Shown: in pieces, positions 58,901 through 64,000 of the stretch
Layout: every line of letters begins with the position of its first letter
Numbering within the stretch: the first letter of the stretch is position 1
Origin: Bolinopsis microptera
Lineage: Eukaryota > Ctenophora > Tentaculata > Lobata > Bolinopsidae
NCBI RefSeq assembly: GCF_026151205.1
Contig: NC_087078.1
Coordinates: 12,135,118 to 12,199,117 of the forward strand
Direction: 5' to 3'
Length of the DNA: 64,000 nucleotides
Translations under genes and position numbers: made by a program
Notes under the pieces: generated by a model
Database searches by the model: none
What the model saw: the letters and a program-made list of their open reading frames with translations, nothing else
Told to the model about the DNA's origin: nothing

Positions 58901-60640
58901 GTCCACGAGGTTATTTGCTGCCTAATGGTCGTAAATCTTAGGTTTTTTAGAGGATACGCTAGTAATTCATGAAACAATAAAAATTTAAGGTCTAAAATTC
59001 CCACTATTTTACAACAATAAAATGTCTTAACGTTATAAAATAATACATTCTTTCCAATTAACATATCCACTGGGTCTGTAATATCGCCATAAACTCTCAG
59101 TTATTTAGTTACTAACTTACTTTAATGTGACAATATCCATTATCCTGATATTTTAATAAAAACTGTGCTCTGCTGTGCTCACCTCCCCCATGATAATCGG
59201 TATAATTAAGATAACCCACCTGTAATTATGATAATTTTATGATAATTTTCACCAGGAATCCCTGCTCGGACCGGATAACTTTGAGCTGGCACTGTCTCTG
59301 GGCCACTTAGCGAGTCTCTACAACTATGACATGCGGCGTTTTGACGACGCACTGCCGCTCTACCTGCGCTCTATAGATATTGCGCTCAAGATGTTCGGGC
59401 CTGCTTTCAGTGGGTTGGAGTACGATTACCGGGGTCTTATTTACCTTTATACTGCTACCAATCAGGTAGGACACATTCCACGGATAACTTAGTTCAGTAT
59501 GTGGGCAATCTATTGAAATATTATACGTTATACAATGTTCATCGTACCGTAGAGTATTTATAGTATTTATAGGGGATATTTTATATATTAATTATATATT
59601 AACGTAAACTTATAAGACAATTATTTGACGCTTGTGTATATTATGCACATTATACAACCACAATGGTCGAAAGATAAAAGTCAAATCTATCAAGTGTCGT
59701 TAATTTGAAGATTTTATCAATTAAATTGACGCCACATGAATAAAAATGTGCATTCTAACACTGTTTCTATTGCGGTGTCTGACAGTTAGCCGCAATCGAA
59801 AAAATTAGAGCGATCTTCCTGTAACGATTTCACGCGACATAATTAAGTTACGAATATGGGAATTCCGAGCCCTATTCTTATATTAGTGTTTCCATGTGAT
59901 AGTATATGTGAAATGTTTTGACGATTAAGTCGGGGACACTATTCTTCCAATACACTCATTATGTACTGTTACTACTACAGAATATAATGGTATCATTTAA
60001 TTTAAATGTTATAATACGATATTATTATATTATATTATTAAGAATATGTAGGATTTACCTAAAAGTGATCTATAGTTGACTAAAATGCTCTTCTAAACTA
60101 GCACCCCCCTTCTTAACTAGCACCCCCTTCTAAACTAGCACCCCCTTCTAAACTAGCACCCCCTTCTAAACTAGCATCCCCTTCTAAACTAGCACCCCCT
60201 TCTAAACTAGCACCCCCTTCTAAACTAGCACCCCCTTCTAAACTAGCATCCCCTTCTAAACTAGCACCCCCTTCTAAACTAGCATCCCCTTCTAAACTAG
60301 CACCCCTTTCTAAACTAGCACCCCCTTCTAAACTAGCACCCCCTTCTAAACTAGCACCCCCTTCTAAACTAGCACCCCCTTCTAAACTAGCACACCCTTC
60401 TAAACTAGCACCCCCTTCTAAACTAGCACCCCCTTCTAAACTAGCACCCCTTCTAAACTAGCACCCCCTCCCCAGTCGGACGAGTGTATGAAGTACCTAA
60501 TAAAGCTACAAGACTGGATAGACCTCCGCCAGACAGGTTCAGCTAACCCCACTCCGGGTAGCTCACTTACAAGTGCTGCCCACTCAGGGCAGTCAACTAA
60601 ACAGGTGCTAAAGGCTGTGTTTGTGGAGGAGACTCAGTGA
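41632..60640 (+). CDS. APPBP2: APPBP2 (amyloid protein-binding protein 2) TPR protein, 8 exons, 570 aa
   Basis: Exons: 41632-41808, 44435-44576, 44735-45081, 45227-45448, 50727-51015, 51183-51343, 59256-59465, 60476-60640 (TGA), all in phase. The start is ATG 41632, unless an upstream exon joins at GTGCAG|GTT. Human APPBP2 is 585 aa. Conserved stretches include HPLYADTLQDYGF, TAVAHEDLAYATYV, LRALILEELAFDE, TAKHYGNLGRLYQSM, LGHLASLYNYDM and FSGLEYDYRGLI. These are tetratricopeptide repeats. APPBP2 binds the APP basolateral-sorting signal and is a substrate receptor for CUL2 ubiquitin ligase. The C-terminal tail is Ser/Thr-rich and divergent. The introns hold large repeats and at least three transposons. 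Confidence 0.93.
47548..47672. repeat. Degenerate short tandem repeat
   Basis: Repeats of about 15 bp on the theme AACTCTGTAGTCAAACT, decaying to AAACTGTAATC, inside the 5.3-kb APPBP2 intron. Confidence 0.7.
49587..49722. repeat. Alternating GGCACC tandem repeat
   Basis: Copies of ACGGCACCAATACGGCACC and TTCACGGCAC-type units alternate over 136 bp in the same intron. Confidence 0.75.
51727..52626 (+). CDS. Transposon ORF 1, candidate transposase C-terminal part
   Basis: The frame is open from just after a TAG at 51724 to TGA 52626 (299 codons). The first ATG is at 51826, but sensible coding begins earlier (LSKWEYPPVFYF), directly after CTTAG, so a 5' exon or truncation is likely. The protein is helical, with LTVSERAENAWTVFRFF and PWFLSSDQNEQLFARIRVG. 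The latter recalls the 'S.D..E..F..IR' segment near the C-terminus of P/THAP9-like transposases. That likeness is weak. No complete DDE core is visible, so this copy may be internally deleted. Confidence 0.5.
   Translation, partial: VNTDERIKTASQSELSKWEYPPVFYFNKTGDFPMQDICHELKKLVNCLHYLSTRFIIMADSDSIEDTKFTLNWGMILKLATESEEFRDSVSLTTLQHSDRQNPQCAAELTAKWDVLKQAGFLSLSAYLKAGFLLLAAFYDKSLTVSERAENAWTVFRFFTLWGEHSKKLNTSENFITRESFKDLISAANGLVLYFVDLICNHPKAPVVPWFLSSDQNEQLFARIRVGRHSGRRTQIDSTRVPEAMGRYNRLLEVENTLDVECGTSVHKTAHTRGRHSFVLSGANIQRKRLLLILEVRSR
52623..53291 (+). CDS. Transposon ORF 2, acidic/basic protein of unknown function
   Basis: The frame runs from ATG 52623 to the stop at 53291 (222 codons). The start overlaps the ORF 1 stop as ATGA, in a different frame. 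It contains a serine-rich start, a strongly acidic stretch (SDDESDHESEDNFSDYEDEE), a basic KSRRKRFFG motif that could be a nuclear signal, and a C-terminal part rich in beta-type residues. No family was recognised. It could be a downstream exon reached by splicing, or a separately translated accessory protein. Confidence 0.5.
   Translation: MSNLIIQSLKRGSKIGEELFVSSSSYGSSYLSGDNGNVISERRRSLQFPLSYGSEQQSDDESDHESEDNFSDYEDEELVDSSTKVVTKYCNQGKTNFGAKSRRKRFFGLALDTSIGLYRPVCKGLAEPELCNAQEVQVGGTITGILITGKDEKRRRTVVQGKVLSISVKTSKASQRKGNARSGERRPAVAICIEHDMSSQCWVKTQDGSIISLDWENVVVMV
53603..54047. other. APPBP2 intron between two elements
   Basis: AT-rich with no supported feature. A CACGTG lies near 53919. Confidence 0.35.
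54052..55407. mobile_element. 1.36-kb foldback element: almost complete palindrome with G9/C9 ends
   Basis: The left arm starts G9 CCAATGGGTATTTTTTTGTG and the right arm ends with its inverted copy and C9. The arms meet around 54725-54745 (TTTGGCGGCCAAATTC ... GAATTTGGCCGCCAAA), so each is about 670 bp with few mismatches. TTAA flanks both sides (54048-54051, 55408-55411), possibly a 4-bp target duplication. It has no coding capacity; the short frames are mirrored in both arms. Intronic transcription through it would give a long double-stranded RNA. Confidence 0.9.
56220..57653. mobile_element. 1.43-kb DNA transposon with CCCATATCCAAAAA ends and 8-bp duplication
   Basis: The left end CCCATATCCAAAAA is matched at the right by its inverted copy TTTTTTGGATATGGG, and a second inverted block (CATTCTAAGAATGTAGGAAATT / GAGAATGTAGGAAATT) lies just inside. 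The exact 8-bp duplication AGGATAAG is at 56212-56219 and 57654-57661. It contains a small zinc-finger ORF and no transposase, so it is probably an internally deleted copy. It sits in the same APPBP2 intron. Confidence 0.88.
56867..57022 (+). CDS. 51-aa C2H2 zinc-finger ORF inside the transposon
   Basis: ATG 56867 to TAG 57020-57022. The residues CGIC ... HFKRCH give a C-x2-C-x12-H-x4-H zinc finger preceded by a basic N-terminus. The reading ends at AAGTTGAG|GTAGCT, which is also a possible splice donor, so this may be the first exon of a DNA-binding transposase whose remaining exons are deleted. A second open stretch after TTTTCAG near 57232 could be a following exon. Confidence 0.5.
   Translation: MNRPKFKSKSEVQCGICKEVCTRADNLKVHFKRCHPGHQPYEFIPNQPKLR
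57662..58853. other. APPBP2 intron, no gene seen
   Basis: Ordinary intronic sequence. There are inverted CACGTGAC motifs near 58033 and 58059, and four copies of CATGCTTTAAGA(A/C)TA-type phrases near 58688-58765. Confidence 0.35.
58854..58950. repeat. 97-bp near-perfect hairpin
   Basis: CTAAAAAACCTAAGATTTAC at 58854 returns inverted at 58931-58950. The arms are about 48 bp with one or two mismatches and almost no loop (CGTGGTCCACG centre). No clear target duplication was seen. It is either a MITE or a small-RNA-type hairpin, 305 bp upstream of APPBP2 exon 59256-59465. Confidence 0.85.
60092..60470. repeat. 18-bp minisatellite of branch-point/pyrimidine units ending at the last APPBP2 acceptor
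   Basis: About 21 units of CCCCCTTCTAAACTAGCA. The array ends 5 bp before the 3' splice site (CTCCCCAG|TCG at 60475/60476). Each unit holds a branch-point-like TTCTAAAC and a C-rich run, the same signals the final acceptor needs. Confidence 0.93.
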
Positions 60641-60973
60641 TGTCCCTTTAACACAGAGACAATAACAGAGACTGTAAAAGCGCAGGCAGCTTGTGTGTGG
60701 TGTGGTGTGTGGATCTGCAGTGCTAGTGTGCAGTAGTGTGTGATAAATTAAGACAGTGTGTGAATAGTGGTGGAGGTTGGTTGGTTCTGACTTGTTGAAT
60801 TTCGTGAAAAAGTTCATGTAAAATGTAAATGTTGATGTAAAATGGGGCAGGAAACTGTTCTGAACCAACTGAATTTCATCAGAGTGACAGAATATATAGT
60901 GTGTGTTTTGAAAGGTTGGATTTAAGTTACTCTTGGAAAAGGCTTGGGTTTTCAATTATATGTCGTGTTTTTT

Positions 60974-60979
60974 AATAAA
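60974..60979 (+). terminator. APPBP2 poly(A) signal AATAAA
   Basis: The first canonical AATAAA after the APPBP2 stop at 60640, giving a 3' UTR of about 0.35 kb. A T/G-rich stretch follows. Confidence 0.6.
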
Positions 60980-62786
60980 ATGTTTTGTAAAAAACTGTAA
61001 GTGATGAAACAAACGGGCTATGTGCCACGGGTCTTGTATAATATTACCAATTCGGATAATATAAAAATATAGATATAATTTTTAAATTTTCCAAATATTT
61101 TACCCGTTGCAGACCCTGGTACAATTAATTGACTATAATCAGATGTTGTGAATGTTTTTTTAGAAAAGTTTACAACATGCGTAATACACGTTCATATTTT
61201 CCTTTAATAATAGTAGAATCTAGTAAGTAGCCGATAAGGAGTGTAAATATGTGACGACAAGTGACGAACTAATGTGCATATTTGTAGCATTAATAATATA
61301 CTTAGTTGAGCCACTAACGATAGAGAAACTGACGTTAAAACTATTTTCCTGAAATTTGTTCAAAATTTTTGATGTTTGTTTCCTTATCTTCGCATTCCTA
61401 ATATGAATAATATGTAATTTTTTCGTGTTAGATTGGATTGTTTGTAATAAATTTAGATTGTTTTCGATAATTGATTATTATTATTTACGCTTTAAAACTG
61501 AAGTAAAATAAAGCTATGCTTTGTTTTTAAAGTTAAATTATTATTATTAAATGTAGCAATTGGTTAAATGAACGTCAGTTTTAACCTTTTGTTTTTACTA
61601 CCTTGTTAAAATTGTTGTGTGAGCTTAATTATATGATGTTATTGACTCAACTCGAGAGATACTATTAGTACATTAAGCAGTTCAATCGGTATTTTAACAA
61701 AATATTAACATTATTCGTGGTTAAGCTACATTCCTTACAAGAAAAGTAGCAAATTGCATTCATGTTTAAACCGATTGAAGGGGAGACAGCAAGGATGGTA
61801 GCAATCTGTTCCGTATCTTCCCGGTTACTATTCTTGTTTCATATCAATAACAATTTAATCGAATATAGTAAACCTAATTGAACTGTTTATTGGAAAACTA
61901 GTTTACACTTTTCAAACGATCAAGATTTCAACGCCTGTTATCCTGGCTAATGACAATTACTAAAAAGGTCGATGTGTCAAGTGTCACATTCCTATGATAT
62001 ATTACAAAAATTTTATTTTAATTTTAAAACTATAACTCAATTTAAAATATAACGTTCTCAATTTCTTACATGTCAAAATTTGTAAAGCTTATTATACTTT
62101 AATGATGCTTTAAAAATAAATTAAACCATTCCTACGTGTGTGATTTTAATGACTTATAAAAAGGGTGTGGTCTGTGATTACAAATATTAAGGTGTTTACT
62201 GTTAATTGCTATTTGTAACAGCCAAGAATTGAGACATTAGATGTTTCCTATCTATACTCTGTAAGTAAGTGGAGACAAAAGATAATTTGAAACGATCAAC
62301 CAAATTACAAATAGGAAAACATCCATCTTCTTTCTCCCATATTGTGCAGATTTTTAGAGTGTGTTAGATGCGGTTTTAAGATCTCATGAAAATTGAAATA
62401 GGGCTAAAATATAATTCAATTAGGTGACAGTACGTGATGCCCAATTTGCAGAATATTTCACCTTTGATGGAACACTGACATTATTTCACGGTTACGGAAG
62501 GTATTTTGGCTAGAATTAGTTTGACATCACAGTGGTGATAATAACGTTGCAATTTAGGAACATCGAAAATATTGTGTCGTAAACGTATGGCGTCGACGCC
62601 AAACCGAATATTTATGTGATTGCGCACGCACGGTCTTATTTTATATGTGTAGAATTTGCCATCAAACGTGCCAGCGTGCCGGAGATAAGATGCGAATACA
62701 TCGCGTCGGGCCGTCCGATCCATTGACAGAGGATTTTCAATAATGTTAACCTCGTTGCTTGGTTACCTATAATATTTAGGATTGGG
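60980..62786. other. Intergenic, no gene recognised
   Basis: AT-rich sequence with no splice-linked coding frames. The short open frames near 62480-62720 have no recognisable domain. Confidence 0.45.
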
Positions 62787-63148
62787 CGACATCTGTCCGA
62801 ATCAGAAAATAGGTTATTCGGACAATAGTTTATATCAGATCCTACCGTGCGATTTTCTTGAAAATTTCCATAAAGTAGAATGGTTATAGGACGGATAATC
62901 TGTGTAAGTTTGAGCGAGTTTCTATGTGCCAAATTTGAGATATCACCTTAAACACAAAAAATATCTCCAATTCGGTGGTTTGCAGTGGTACCAAGGCATG
63001 TATCATATCCAACGATACGATTTTCTTGGAACTTTCTAGATAGTAAGCTTTAAGACAAATAATTTGTGCAAGTTTGGGTGAATTTCTATGTGCCAAATTT
63101 GAGATATCACTTCAAACACAAGAAAATAGTGCTGTCGGACAGATGTCG
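62787..63148. mobile_element. Possible small element with CGACATCTGTCCGA inverted ends and an internal duplication
   Basis: CGACATCTGTCCGA at 62787 is matched by TCGGACAGATGTCG ending at 63148. Inside, two imperfect direct copies of about 125 bp share GCCAAATTTGAGATATCAC (about 62823-62955 and 62985-63122). No target duplication was found, so the element call is tentative. Confidence 0.5.
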
Positions 63149-64000
63149 TGTTACCATTAACAGACAGTTTGAAAAGTTTCCAAATGGGTGCTACAATTCA
63201 GGTTATCTCGACAGCGGGTTTGATGTTTGAGCGAAATACATTTTAAAAAACTAAGTGACAAATAATACACGTAATCTTGCAGTAATCAGTAATTATCATG
63301 ATACGTGTAAATGTATGACAAGATTCTCTTAATTTTATCCGCACAACTTTTAATTCTTACTATTCATGGTGCCATTTCCATCACAAATACCATGGTATAG
63401 GTAAAAGGGACCTAGATTATTTGGTTATTTTATACGAATAACAGATAGCCTCTAGGAGTAGGAGCTATATAGAAGATTAAGGTAGAAGTAACGAGGGTAG
63501 TGGACACTGGACATGAGTAACTCTTCATACTTACTACCAGATTTAATTGTTCACAGTTAGTGAATTAGTATGGTTTCGATTAAGTACTATTCGATGGAAA
63601 GTGGCACCAGGATCAGTTAAAACGTAAAGAATGTCGGAGTTTCAGTTAATAGAAGAATGTTTGTTGTTTATGGTCAATATACTGATACTTGAAACAATAA
63701 CTTTAATTACATGCAGGCTGCTTCAGAAGCTAGGCTTTAATCCCGTAATCCACCTTTGTCCTTAAACCGAACATTTCACTGCAGCCTATAATTAGCCTCA
63801 TCGAGTTTGGTGGGAGCTCTTTCTGCACCTGACTTCATCGATCAACAACTTTATCATCCAAATCTCACGTAATCTTCTAACGAAAACGCTCGCACTACCG
63901 TCGATGAGGCTAATTCAAATTCCGTAATATGCTATAAAGAGCAATAATTGATGATTTAAAATTAATTTGTTACTATTTTTTTTCGCCAAAAATCACGTGA
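63149..64000. other. Window end, intergenic
   Basis: No gene recognised. An inverted repeat AATTAGCCTCATCGA (63790-63804) / TCGATGAGGCTAATT (63901-63915) encloses about 96 bp and could be the ends of a small foldback. Confidence 0.4.

Noticed and set aside
60608-60955. 115-codon minus-strand frame
   Set aside because: It is antisense to the APPBP2 last exon and 3' UTR, with His/Thr-rich low complexity and no splice or domain support.
63790-63915. tRNA-like or structured RNA from the inverted AATTAGCCTCATCGA pair
   Set aside because: No tRNA arms, A/B boxes or conserved loops could be found; only one 15-bp stem with a large loop.

Overview
The window is animal nuclear DNA. Its genes are split by GT..AG introns, introns hold genes on the opposite strand, minisatellites and transposons are abundant, and the background is AT-rich. 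The protein set (RasGAP, cytochrome P450, anoctamin, Golgi pH regulator, PLCXD, APPBP2) is metazoan. Heavy intronic nesting would suit an early-branching animal such as a ctenophore or cnidarian, but the sequence alone does not prove a clade. All exon structures below were worked out by hand from open frames, splice sites and matching intron phases.

Layout. 590-14931 (+): 3' part of a SynGAP/DAB2IP-type RasGAP, 10 exons visible. Two of its introns each hold a minus-strand gene: a small secreted protein of unknown family (1480-2577) and an 11-exon cytochrome P450 (5130-9691). 16665-20942 (-): a four-exon anoctamin/TMEM16, convergent with the RasGAP gene. 22275-31200 (-): an eight-exon Golgi pH regulator (GPHR/GPR89, 455 aa, the human length), with an apparently intact LINE in one intron. 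32666-34545 (-): a PI-PLC X-domain protein (PLCXD). 35665-36333 (-): a single-exon protein that may be mitochondrial ribosomal protein uL24m. 36.7-44 kb: transposon debris and a duplicated-unit field. 41632-60640 (+): APPBP2, a TPR protein, 8 exons, 570 aa. Its 7.9-kb intron holds three transposons and a hairpin. 60.6-64 kb: no gene recognised.

The most striking theme is at intron ends. Three minisatellites have repeat units that contain the splice signal itself: 16 copies of the anoctamin 5' splice site, 9 copies of the P450 3' splice site, and about 21 copies of a branch-point-plus-pyrimidine unit ending at the last APPBP2 acceptor. Other arrays and insertions begin within about 10-40 bp of an exon edge.

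The second theme is a set of elements that begin in a G-run and end in a C-run. One is a 2.1-kb DNA transposon with an 8-bp target duplication and two ORFs overlapping by ATGA. A 123-bp MITE also has an 8-bp duplication. The others are a 156-bp foldback interrupted by a complete hAT-like MITE, and a 1.36-kb near-complete palindrome.
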